Of a DNA stretch of 64,000 nt, positions 42,739-52,149 are shown piece by piece; position 1 is the stretch's first letter; each line of letters opens with the position of its first letter. The translations under genes and the position numbers were made by a program. Source of the DNA: Lobosporangium transversale (lineage: Eukaryota; Mortierellomycota; Mortierellomycetes; Mortierellales; Mortierellaceae); assembly GCF_002105155.1 (NCBI RefSeq), contig NW_019029016.1, positions 186,001 to 250,000 on the forward strand. Reading direction: 5' to 3'. Below the pieces are notes generated by a model. It made no database searches, was not told where the DNA came from, and saw only the letters and a program-made list of their open reading frames with translations.

Positions 42739-43364
42739 ATGGCATGGTCTGTCACCAAATCACAGATAAAAACATCTTCCATGCGCTTCAAACAAAACAC
42801 GGAGCTCATTAGCAAGGCATCAAAATATCAAAATGAAATTCTTGGAGGAGAACTGAGCTTGGATGCCTCTACATCAGTTTATGGAAGGAAAGTTGATCTT
42901 CAATTGCGAATAACAGATGATATTGAATTGAATAACAGTGAGTTTAAGAGGTGTAACACTTCTAAACAGTAACTCGATCTTCAATTCAGAAAAAATCTAT
43001 TGATTAACCACTCCATGATGCTGAATTTGGAGGAGAAGGTCGGATGGTCTTGGGAGGATAACCGTTTGTTGGCTATGGATGTTAATGGTACGTTCAGTGG
43101 TTCTCAAACTTGCTTTTATGTCATGTCCATCACCCACCATCTAATCATTCAATTTGAGATAGGATGGACAGCCACCCCACTAGAAAATTATTTTGAGTGA
43201 ATGTGAGTTACTCTTCCTTCACAATTTTAATCTATCATGTTAGTTCTCACCTTTCGAACGTCAATTTATGGCCAGTAAAAGAACTTAAAACAAACTCCCA
43301 TATGGAGACAATCTTGGATTCTGACATCCTCAAGTCCGGTTTCCTCAAGGCACTACAAGTATAT
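42739..43364 (+). pseudogene. Decayed gene with GRKVDL...EFK core, nuclease-like family
   Basis: A frame from 42739 contains VYGRKVDLQLRITDD followed by ELNNSEFKR, then a stop, a second piece (LDLQFRKNLLINHSMMLN) and a third (VKELKTNSHMETILDSDILK) in other frames. D-x(n)-ExK has the spacing of a PD-(D/E)xK core. Uncharacterised proteins with a GRKVD...EFK-QxxKNLRxN pattern are, to my recollection, common in Mucoromycota. At least one stop and possible introns remain unresolved. The family link is from memory; the decay is seen. Confidence 0.45.
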
Positions 43365-44708
43365 GATCGTATTGATTTTAATATCAGGTGTCTAGTATGA
43401 CATACTAGTACTGCGTACCAAAATAACAAAAACAATCCCGCTTCCACAGCTGCAAAGTATCCAAACTCACCATCCCTCTTCACAAAACCTGTCGTATAGA
43501 CCATCTGGTCTCTATGGTTCCTGAGAACGCGGATGTACGTATATGCAGTACTCAGGCACTCTGAGAGCATTGCAGGGATGGATCCCATGAATTCATATTA
43601 ATATCAAATCCACCCTCGTCCCGAGCGCTCTTTTTTCTGATGAAGTGATACTAGACGCAGTATGAGTATGTTATACTAAACTTTCGTTAATTTGGTACGC
43701 AGTACGAGTATGCCATACTGGACACTTGATACTAAAGTCAATACGACCTTTTTATATCTGTATGGATTCGATAACATACCTCTAGCAAAAAAGGGGCCGG
43801 AAAGGTGTTTTGTTTTTCTTTAGGCAGAAAATAAAAATGAAAATGGTAAACGGGGCTAGATGCGCTAAAAGAGTGGAGGCAAGTAAACGGTGAACATAGT
43901 GCATCGTGATGGTATAGTTTGATATATGGTCTCTGCTGATTTTTTTCTACAGATTTTTTCCTTCCTTTGTATGTAATAGGCGGCTGATTTCTGCTAGTAT
44001 GGAGCGCAGAAAACTGGATCTGATCCGCCTATGAGTTTGTGGGAAAAAATCAGTAAAAATTAATTAGTAAAAAATCAATCACCAAAAAAATATCAGCAAA
44101 CACCATATCAAGCTATATCATCACGATGCACCATGTCCACCATTTACTTGCCTCCACTCTTTTAGCGCATCTAGCCCCATTCACCATTTTCATTTTTTAT
44201 TCCCTGCCTACAAAAATGCAAAACACCTCTCCGCCCCCTTTTTTGCTAGAGGTATGTTATCGAATCCATACAGATATAAAAAGGTCGTATTGACTTTAGT
44301 ATCAAGTGTCCAGTATGGCATACTCGTACTGCGTACCAAATTAACGAAAGTTTAGTATAACATACTCATACTGCGTCTAGTATCACTTCATCAGAAAAAA
44401 GAGCGCTCGGGACGAGGGTGGATTTGATATTAATATGAATTCATGGGATCCATCCCTGCAATGCTCTCAGAGTGCCTGAGTACTGCATATACGTACATCC
44501 GCGTTCTCAGGAACCATAGAGACCAGATGGTCTATACGACAGGTTTTGTGAAGAGGGATGGTGAGTTTGGATACTTTGCAGCTGTGGAGGCGGGATTGTT
44601 TTTGTTATTTTGGTACGCAGTACGAGTATGTCATACTAAATTTCCGTTATTTTGGTACGCAGTACTAGTATGCCATACTAGACACCTGATACTAAAATCA
44701 ATACGATC
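43365..44708. mobile_element. Foldback element F2 (complete long inverted repeat)
   Basis: The ends GATCGTATTGATTTT (43365) and AAAATCAATACGATC (44708) are inverted. The arms run about 600 bases each and contain the blocks CTAGTATGACATACTAGTAC, CCAGATGGTC, GAGCGCTCTTTTTTCTGA and AGTGATACTAGACGCAGTATG. The spacer (about 43990-44080) holds the GGCGGATCAGATCC-type sequence also found in F1. No transposase is seen. GATC at both tips could be part of the repeat or a 4-base target duplication; the sequence cannot tell. Confidence 0.8.
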
Positions 44709-45139
44709 GTTTTTTACTCTCAACTACACGCTTCTTTTTTTTTTTTTTTATTTTTTGCATGTGATTCCCAAGTTGCAAAGCTTCTCGTCACATCCTCTTG
44801 TCTTGTCACGCCCTCTTCGTATTTTTTTCCCCTGTCCGTTGCTGTCTTTTTTGCCCTGTCCTTTGTTGCAATTTCTGTTTTTTTTTTTTTTCTTGAACCC
44901 GCTCTTTTCTGTTTTTATTTTGATCCAGAGCCCGCTCCCTCGTTTTTTATTTTGGATCCTCTTTTTTTTTTTTTTTTTTTTTTATTTTGGATCCGCCCTC
45001 TCTCTTTTTTTTTTTATTTGGATCCGCCTGCTCTTTTTTTCTCTCTTTTTTTTTTGGAACCTGCTTTCTGTTCTTTCTTTGGAATCTTGTTGACAAATCT
45101 ATTTTTTTAAAATTGACTTCTTGATAGCCCTCACAAATC
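44709..45139 (+). promoter_or_regulatory. Pyrimidine-rich region upstream of zinc-finger gene 2
   Basis: About 430 bases dominated by T and C runs with a repeated phrase TTTATTTTGGATCC(G)C (about 44915-45030). No gene. Placed 5' of the ATG at 45140, it may serve as a promoter or leader, but this is positional inference. Confidence 0.35.
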
Positions 45140-46092
45140 ATGGCCATGATTAATCACCCTCTTGGCATCAATGCAAAGAATGCGAAGGAATCAAAACCTT
45201 CAAAACGAAAAAGGATTTGTGCGATCACAAGAATGATTGTCATTCTGAGACTTGTGAAATTCCAAATTTTCACCAACTGCTTGTCGGTACTGGTGGCCGG
45301 TTCTCTTGCCCGTTCTGCAAGCTTGAATTTAAAACAGCACGCACCATCAAAAAGCATTTGAATCAGAAGAGGTGCAAAAAAATGAATGACGGAATTTCAA
45401 GCTCAACAGCCTCTTCGATTGACGAAAAAACAAACTCATCGGATTCGGCAGCCTCTACCAGTGCACTGGCCTCTTCAATTGACGAAAAAACAACCTCATC
45501 AGAATCAGCAGTCCATTCCAAAAGAAAAAGATCAGAGGAATTAGTTCTTGGAGCCTGTTCAGATCGGTTTTACTTTTCATAGAAGGTCTTGAGCTTTCAC
45601 CAGTCACCCTTAAGCAGGAATCAGGAGTTCGACAAATCCTTCTTGCACACAACTCCATTCTTGATGCACTGTCGAATGGAAACCCTGTTTTTATTAATGT
45701 CGATCCAACCCTCCTTTTCAAGAATATTGAAAAGAACCTGTGTCACAACTGCTTGACTTTCCCATCACCTGGACTAGAGAGTCTCTTTTCAAAATCACCA
45801 TATGCACTACTACTGCTTCAAATGAAATTTGTCGAATTGACCAAAGAGATTGGAGAGATTCTCAACGAAGATTGGATCACCTAGCCCAGACTAAAGTATG
45901 TTTGCTCAAGGATCTATTCTGTATAACGGGTCTAATGGTCAGGCAGTCATGATCAATTGTATTGAGATTTACGGAAGAAAGAAGCATATTGATACCCACA
46001 GAGAGCCATTCAAACTTCTAAAGAACCAAGTCCCACAAACCTCAATTCCCCCATTTGGCAAGACAAAATACGACGATATTTGGCCCTTGACA
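45140..46092 (+). pseudogene. C2H2-type zinc-finger orphan gene 2, broken and cut by element D1
   Basis: Fingers are visible as CKECEGIKTFKTKKDLCDHK and CPFCKLEFKTARTIKKHLNQ, but their frame has a stop just upstream, so the likely ATG (45140) is one frame off. A duplicated Ser-rich unit (SSIDEKTNSSDSA / SSIDEKTTSSESA) follows. Later parts (LLAHNSILDALSNGNPVFIN, INCIEIYGRKKHID) lie in other frames. The IEIYGR block matches VEIYGR in zinc-finger gene 1. The gene stops at 46092 where DIRS-like D1 begins. Confidence 0.6.
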
Positions 46093-46313
46093 ATGGTCTA
46101 CTGAATGGTCTACAAAGGACGACCTATTCACATTGTCATAGGTACCATGGACGTATGCCGTATGTGTGTGTCACCTTTCTTCATTGAAAATCCGACGAGA
46201 AATAAAGAAAATAAACTAAATAAAAGATCCCTCTGCCCTGCAACTCTAATCTGCATCTTTCTTCTCGTCGCTCCTGGAACTCATCCGTTGCAGACTATTA
46301 TCTATTCGTTCCA

Positions 46314-47243
46314 ATGAGCGACAATTCTACCGACAACACTCATAATGCACTCCTTCATGAAATCAACACTCTTCGTCAGCAGGTGGCTGCCCTTACGCAG
46401 GCCAACCCTTCCTCCTCTTCCCCTTCCCCCATCACCATTGATCGCCCACAGGCCAAGATACTTGTCCTCTCTGATACCCTCAAAGCGGCTGTACCTTCCC
46501 TTGACGGCTCTCATTTCTTCCGTCCCCCGGACAACTCTGGCGACGATAACATCCTCACCGAGTACGTCCTCTATCCCAAGAACCCAGATCAGCAGTACAA
46601 AGCGCCCTCTCTTGAGTTGCCTTGGCCTCAGGAGACCACTTCTTTTCAACGAGTGGACAAGTGGTTATCCCAACTACAGGAACGTCAGGCCCACGCTACG
46701 CGACCCTTGGACGAATTCCTGGCAGAATACTTTCACAAAGTGCACGATCCTGCATTACGGCAGACCGTCGCAGATTTTGGGCATGTCATGCGATCTCATC
46801 TGGCCGTTACAGCACGCCAAATCACCGATCTGCGCATGGATAATTTTGTGTACGCAAAGGGTCTCAAGCCAGCCCCTGATCATGAAAAGACTGCAACTAT
46901 CACTAAAGATGATATTGCAGCCCGAATTAAAGCTGCTGAGGAGTACCAGGAAGCCAGCAAGCCTCGCAAGACAGTTTTGCAAAACAGAGGATCCGGTCGC
47001 AATTCCGGTTCTCGCAGCAGGGGTATTTACTTTAACATGTACCCCCACCAGCAGCAACAGTTCCAGCAATTTCCATCACAATCGCAACCTTATTCACCAG
47101 CGAATCATCATCAAGCACAACAAGCCACACCTCCTCAGCTCACTTACGGGTATGGAGAGCCCATGCATAACAACCAGCAGGGACAGTATTTTTACAGAGG
47201 CAGCCGTGGACGGGGACGCGGCAGCGCCAACAAGAGCCAGTAG
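46314..47243 (+). CDS. gag: Gag-like protein of DIRS-like element D1
   Basis: 309 residues from the ATG at 46314 (MSDNSTDNTHNALLHEINTL). N-terminal coiled-coil-like LLHEINTLRQQVAALTQ, helical centre (RPLDEFLAEYFHKVHDPALR, HVMRSHLAVTARQI), and a long Gln/His/Pro-rich tail (HQQQQFQQFPSQSQPYSP) ending in SRGRGRGSANKSQ. Organisation as in A and C. Differs from D2 by very few residues (e.g. QTVADF against QIVADF). Confidence 0.8.
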   Translation: MSDNSTDNTHNALLHEINTLRQQVAALTQANPSSSSPSPITIDRPQAKILVLSDTLKAAVPSLDGSHFFRPPDNSGDDNILTEYVLYPKNPDQQYKAPSLELPWPQETTSFQRVDKWLSQLQERQAHATRPLDEFLAEYFHKVHDPALRQTVADFGHVMRSHLAVTARQITDLRMDNFVYAKGLKPAPDHEKTATITKDDIAARIKAAEEYQEASKPRKTVLQNRGSGRNSGSRSRGIYFNMYPHQQQQFQQFPSQSQPYSPANHHQAQQATPPQLTYGYGEPMHNNQQGQYFYRGSRGRGRGSANKSQ

Positions 47244-47308
47244 GGGGCCGTCTGCACCTCTACTCGAGGGCTTGGAGGCTCCTCACGGACGACAGGTGGG
47301 TCCGCTCC

Positions 47309-49113
47309 GTGATTGGAAACGGTTTTCAGATTCCCTTCCACAGACAACCTCCAATAACACACACATCAAGAGCCCTTTCCCCGTATCTATCCAAGGAGGA
47401 GACACTGGCGATAGAGAACGAAGTGATCGCACTTCTGGCCAAAAAAGTCATAGAGCACGCTTCGGGACCTGGTTTCCAGAGTCGTTTGTTTACTATCCCA
47501 AGAAGACAGGAGACCTCCAGCCTGTCCTCAACCTACGTCCTCTCAACCAATTTATCATCACAGACTCGTTCAAGATGGAGACGATTCAGGTAGTATGCAA
47601 TACCCTTCAGAAGAACGATTATTTGACGAGCATCGATCTCAAAGATGCTTTCCTTCATGTGCTGATTCATCCACATTTTCGTCCTTACCTTCAGTTTCAG
47701 TGGAAGGGTCAGCTGTATCAGTTTCGCACTCTACCTTTTGGGATGTCACTGTCGCCGTTAGTCTTCACGAAGGTCCTACGACCGGTGTTGAGATGGGCGA
47801 GGCGTCGAGGAATACGGCTGACAGCTTACATCGACGATCTGTTGATCATGGCCAGCTCCAAAGCCCAAGCAGAAGAGCACACGAATCTTGTCCTGGACAA
47901 ACTCAAGTCTCTTGGATTTCTCATCAACAAGGAGAAATCCTCTCTGATGCCAACGAAATGTCTAGATCATCTGGGTTTCGCCATCAACACCACCGACATG
48001 ACCCTCTCGGTACCGAAGTCCAAGGTCAGGGACATACGGCGAGAAGCAGCGAAGATGCTCAGCAAGGGATGGACGACGGTTCGCAACTTGGCTACGTTCA
48101 TAGGGAAAGCCATGGCGACGACAGCAGCAGTATTTCCAGCTCGTCTAATGACGCGGCATCTTCTGGCATTGAAGAACAGAGCACTCAGCCATCAGGGGTC
48201 ATCTTGGGAAACGACGATCTCACTGGACGACAGAGCTCGAGCCGATCTGGATTGGTGGACACACCAACTCAAGGAGTGGAACAGGACGTCATGGATTCAG
48301 TCGCCAACTCAGATGGACGTGTACACAGACGCCTCCGACCAAGGCTGGGGGATCGTCATAGGACAGCGCACTTGGACAGGGCTATTGCCACCAAACATAC
48401 GCCACCAACACATCAATTTAAAAGAGTTACTAACTGTGTACTACGCAGTCACTCTACCGCAAGCACAAGGGAGGATGCTCAACCTAGTAATCGACAACAC
48501 AACCACCATCGCTTACATCAACCGGTTCGGCGGAACTCGTTCACAACCTCTGATGGACCTGGCGGACAAAATATGGAAGCATTGTCTAGCAACAGGCACA
48601 AGACTCAGGACCACATATGTACCTTCAGTATTCAATCCAGCAGATGCACCATCACGCCGGATGCAAGCGCAGCTCGAATGGAGGCTGGACCCGTCATTTT
48701 TCCGTCGTCTAGACCAGCAGTGGGGGCCTCATCGGATAGACCTCTTTGCATCGCCCAGCAACAACCAGCTTCCTCAGTTCATGACATGGAAACCTCATCC
48801 TTTGGCAGTGGACTTCGATGCGCTGAGACACAAGTGGAGCCACTTGGGCAACCTTTACATCTGTCCTCCATGGAACTTACTTCCAAGGATCCTGCAGAAG
48901 CTAGACCAGGAAGGCCTGGAAGCGACCATAATTACTCCATTTTGGCCATCGGCGATTTGGTTCCCGAAGATACAGGCAATGGCGACCCAACCCCCTTTAC
49001 CGATTCCACGAACATGTGTTCTTCCTCCACCAGGAAGCGACGCGCACATCCTGCTCAAGAATCCACACTGGGGCCTTACCGCGTGGAGAGTAAGAGGACG
49101 AGGATGCTCATAG
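47309..49113 (+). pseudogene. RT-RNase H-Dam-like ORF of D1, one-base deletion
   Basis: The frame from 47309 (MIGNGFQIPFHRQPPITHTS) is identical in plan to D2 until about 47496, where CTATCCCAAG replaces CTATCCCCAAG. After that loss the RT continues in another frame (VLNLRPLNQFIITDSFKMET, TSIDLKDAFLHVLIHP, YIDD in RLTAYIDDLLIMA) through RNase H (MDVYTDASDQGWGIVI) and the Dam-like tail to 49113. Note the YIDD box, against YLDD in the other families. Confidence 0.85.
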
Positions 49114-50069
49114 ATGGCCTCTCGCCAGCGGTGACTGAGTTTATCTGTGCTCACAAAGGATCCAAGAGCACCAAGCGAGAGTACGAAAAGCATCAAGCTG
49201 AATTCGTCACTTGGCTGAAAGAGGGCTCGTTCGAACAAGGGATTAACCCCGCGATCCCAGTAGTGAACTGGCTACACTACGTGCGGGTCGCTCGCAATTT
49301 GAAGTGGTCCACGCTGATGACCATGAAGTCGGCTGTCCTCGCCCTATTTCGTGACCCAGAGAGAGTACGATCAGATGAATACTACCGCCAGTTCCTCAAG
49401 GCTGGAAAGCAAGAAGGTGTCGTTGAGTCCAGGCCTGGTCACTTTGACATCACACCTGTTTTGGACCATTTTCGGCAGTCATCAGCAAATATGGAGTTGC
49501 CTTTTGAGGAGCTTACATGGAAGCTGTGTTGGCTCTTAGGCGTCTGTGGCTTCATGAGACCAGACGACATCAGATGTGTAGATGTCAGTCTCTCAAAGAT
49601 TGTGTTAGGGAAGCTTCAGCTTGTTGTTGTTTTCCCAAAAGAGAAGAGTGATGGACAACGTATCATTAAGCATGTGACCATTGGTTCTCACTTTGACAAG
49701 AAGCTATGCCCTGTCGACGCATACACCGCTTACCTGGACAGGCTGTCTTGTCCTTCCACTACCTCTCCTCACCCGAAGGACCCAACAAGAAGCATTGTAC
49801 CTTTGATTAGATTTGTGAAAGACCACACCCAGCCGGCGCGTGCGACTACTATTGGCTCCCACATGGGTAGGATTTCTTCGCTGATGGATTTAGGAGACAA
49901 GAAAGCTCCTAAGCTCCGAGCCTTAGGTTCTACGCTCGCGGCTATAGCAGGCGTACCAGTGGCTGATATCATGGTGCAGGGGAATTGGTCGTCCCCGAAA
50001 GTCTTCGAGAAGCACTACCGTTTGTCGAGTGCCACCTCCAACAACATGTCCATGAGCACTCTAGGCTAG
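49014..50069 (+). CDS. Tyrosine recombinase of DIRS-like element D1
   Basis: 351 residues from the ATG at 49014 (MCSSSTRKRRAHPAQESTLG), overlapping the RT frame by 100 bases. Motifs: core-binding STKREYEKHQAEFVTWLKEG; R in CGFMRPDDIRCVDVS; R in KLRALGSTLAAIAGVP; W in MVQGNWSSPKVF; Y in EKHYRLSS. Apparently intact and almost identical to the D2 enzyme. Confidence 0.85.
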   Translation: MCSSSTRKRRAHPAQESTLGPYRVESKRTRMLIDGLSPAVTEFICAHKGSKSTKREYEKHQAEFVTWLKEGSFEQGINPAIPVVNWLHYVRVARNLKWSTLMTMKSAVLALFRDPERVRSDEYYRQFLKAGKQEGVVESRPGHFDITPVLDHFRQSSANMELPFEELTWKLCWLLGVCGFMRPDDIRCVDVSLSKIVLGKLQLVVVFPKEKSDGQRIIKHVTIGSHFDKKLCPVDAYTAYLDRLSCPSTTSPHPKDPTRSIVPLIRFVKDHTQPARATTIGSHMGRISSLMDLGDKKAPKLRALGSTLAAIAGVPVADIMVQGNWSSPKVFEKHYRLSSATSNNMSMSTLG

Positions 50070-50160
50070 ATTTTCTTTAGTTAGTTGTTCATTTCGTTCA
50101 GTTTTCTTTTAGTTTTAGTTTTGTTTTAGTTTAGTTCTCTTTGGCGATCCCTCTGGAGCC

Positions 50161-50253
50161 ACATACGGACATGGTACCGTAGACAATGGTCTACTGAATG
50201 GTCTACGAAGGACGACCTATTCACATTGTCATAGGTACCATGGACGTATGTCC
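50161..50253. repeat. Internal complementary region (ICR) of D1
   Basis: Reads ACATACGGACATGGTACCGTAGACAATGGTCTACTG... and is the reverse complement of the right terminus, CAT and a D2-type left terminus joined. The identical block in D2 is 63241-63333. D1 has kept an ICR that predicts a left end different from the one it now carries. Confidence 0.75.
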
Positions 50254-50442
50254 CACCCACACCACCCCTTTTTGGCTCGAGAAGTAGATGTAGATCAGAG
50301 TTGCAGGGCAGAGGGATCTTTTTATTTAGTTTATTTTTCTTTATTTCTCGTCGGATTTTCAATGAAGGAAGGTGACACATACGTCCATGGTACCTATGAC
50401 AATGTGAATAGGTCGTCCTTCGTAGACCATTCAGTAGACCAT

Positions 50443-50727
50443 TGTCTACGGTGCCATGTCCATTTTCTACGGTGCCATGTCCATATATGTGTTATCTTCT
50501 TTTATTGCCTAATTTAGCGAACTTTTCAGAAAACTACCCTTAAATAAAAGAAATAAACTATATAAATCTGCTCTGCTACCAAGTTGGATCTGCATCTTCT
50601 TGATAGTGAGCCAGGAAAAAATAGTAAAACTAAAGACAAAAGGGTGGGTATAGGGTGGGACATATATGGTCCTGGCTCTCGGATAATAAGCTTAAGTCGT
50701 CATGTTATTCGACTTGGCCAGCTAATA
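50443..50727. repeat. Coding-free DIRS remnant (family E type)
   Basis: Starts with two copies of TCTACGGTGCCATGTCCA, then an AT-rich block with AAATAAAAGAAATAAAC (an ITR-like segment), then CATATATGGTCCTGGCTCTC to GGCCAGCTAA, which matches 42284-42348 of element E base for base to the same end. No gag, RT or recombinase lies between. This is a terminus-plus-ICR unit left by internal deletion. Confidence 0.6.
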
Positions 50728-50805
50728 TTGGCATGTTTAAGTTTTGGCCGTTTATTAAAACCTTATTGGGGAAAAGGGAGGAGAAAATTTCCCAAAGGCT
50801 TAATA

Positions 50806-50844
50806 ATAACTGGCTTGTGGCAGCCAAGCGTTCATAGCGACGTT

Positions 50845-50880
<36 letters not shown>

Positions 50881-50924
50881 ACTGAAGCAGAATTCAGTAA
50901 GCGTTGGATTGTTCACCCACTAAT

Positions 50925-50979
<55 letters not shown>

Positions 50980-51378
50980 ATGAAATGTTGTTGCAATAGT
51001 AATTGAACTTAGTACGAGAGGAACCGTTCATTCGGATAATTGGTATTTGGGCCTGCCTGAACAGGCAATGGCCCGAAGCTATCATCCGTTGGATTATGGC
51101 TGAACGCCTCTAAGTCAGAATCCGTGCTAGAACGCGACGATTACCGCCTTTTCCGATAATTAGTTGAATACGAATAGAGCTTCGGCTCCTGAATCATGCT
51201 ACGTGGGGTGATCTTGTGGAGCGGAAAGGCTTCATGAGGTTCCTGCTAATGTTAATTTCAAATATTGGAAGAGATAAATCCATTGCAGACGACTTTTATT
51301 GAACGAGGTATTGTAAGCTGTAGAGTAGCCTTGTTGCTACGATCAGTTGAGATTAAGTCCATTGTTCAACAGATTTGT
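50806..51378 (+). rRNA. 3' fragment of 28S (LSU) rRNA gene
   Basis: Begins at the universally conserved TAACTGGCTTGTGGCAGCCA. It carries the alpha-sarcin/ricin loop region (TTAGTACGAGAGGAACCG, about 51010-51030) and GATGTCGGCTCTTCCTATCAT, and ends at ACAGATTTGT near the usual 3' end of fungal LSU. Only about 570 of roughly 3,300 bases are present. The upstream part is cut near 50806, and 78 bases of unrelated sequence lie between it and the DIRS remnant. It is a displaced fragment, not a working rDNA unit. Domain VI positions vary from yeast as expected for a distant fungus. Confidence 0.9.
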
Positions 51379-51481
51379 TCAAAAGAACAATCATCTCTCT
51401 CTTTTTTTTTACTTTTTATTTTCTTTTAAAATGTGCTTATTAAAGGGTTTTGCTGTAAGCGATATTGGCCGAAGTGATTTA

Positions 51482-51601
51482 CACAGCGTTCTCGAATAAT
51501 ATGAAGAGAAAAGCATATTATCCGAGGGAGCCGACCTATAATGTGTCACTTCTTTTCTTTATTAATTCGCCGAAAATCCATAGTCACTAAATAAAAATAA
51601 A

Positions 51602-51636
<35 letters not shown>

Positions 51637-51790
51637 ACAAAACTATGGTGCCACAAAGATTGATCAGCATCTTCGACTTGAGCTCCGGACCAGACTAGCT
51701 TAGGGAGAGGAGGGTGGGACATTATAGGTCGGCTCCCTCGGATAATATGCTTTTCTCTTCATATTATTCGAGAACGCTGTGTAAGAACGC
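51482..51790. repeat. Coding-free DIRS-type remnant (family G)
   Basis: The left part (ACACAGCGTTCTCGAATAAT ... CTATAATGTGTC) reappears inverted at 51709-51780 (GACATTATAGGTCGGCTCCC ... CGAGAACGCTGTGT). Between them are AAATAAAAATAAAC, a T run (51606-51633) and a promoter-like block. This is the terminus plus ICR layout of the DIRS elements here, but of a family with no coding copy in the window. A GCTGTGT repeat marks the right edge. Confidence 0.6.
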
Positions 51791-52149
51791 TGTGTAATTA
51801 ACCGCGGTTAACCAATAACCGGTTAGAATGGCTGATCCTGAAGTGGTTCAACCTACAATCAATGCATTTACATTTCGCCAAACTTTTCTGAAGGCAACCA
51901 TCAAAACAAATGTAGTCAGAGGCATATTAAAATATGCTATAAACAATAAATTTATTTGAAATATGCTTGTAAATAGTGCAAAACCGAAATGAAAGATTTT
52001 TTTATTTAAAAAAAATGGAAAGAAAAAAAATATGGTAGAAAACATTAAAGTAAGCAGGAAGAAATACACATTAAAAAGGAAAGAAAGCAATTAAATTGAG
52101 AAAAAAAAGTAGAAAAATACACACACGTAAAAAAAAAAAGTTCTTTCTG
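51791..52149. other. Intergenic, AT-rich
   Basis: Contains a dyad AACCGCGGTTAACC at about 51800 with AATAACCGGTTA just after it, then A/T-rich sequence with A runs. It is the 3' side of the minus-strand coiled-coil gene. No gene seen. Confidence 0.4.

Larger units (their letters stand above)
46093..50442 (+). mobile_element. DIRS-like tyrosine-recombinase retrotransposon D1
   Basis: Plus-strand gag, RT-RNase H-Dam-like, recombinase, ICR (50161-50253), then right terminus ending GTAGACCAT at 50442. Nearly identical to D2 (59217-63524). The left terminus of D1 is the inverse of its right terminus (ATGGTCTACTGAATGGTCTA...), unlike D2, whose left end starts CATTGTCTACGGTACC. Directly after 50442 comes TGTCTACGGTGCCATGTCC, which is the D2-type left end. 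The element therefore has altered or recombined ends. RT is frameshifted. Confidence 0.85.

Noticed and set aside
44443-45093. A 216-residue hydrophobic protein
   Set aside because: The first 60 codons belong to the foldback arm; the rest is T-rich promoter sequence read as Phe/Leu.
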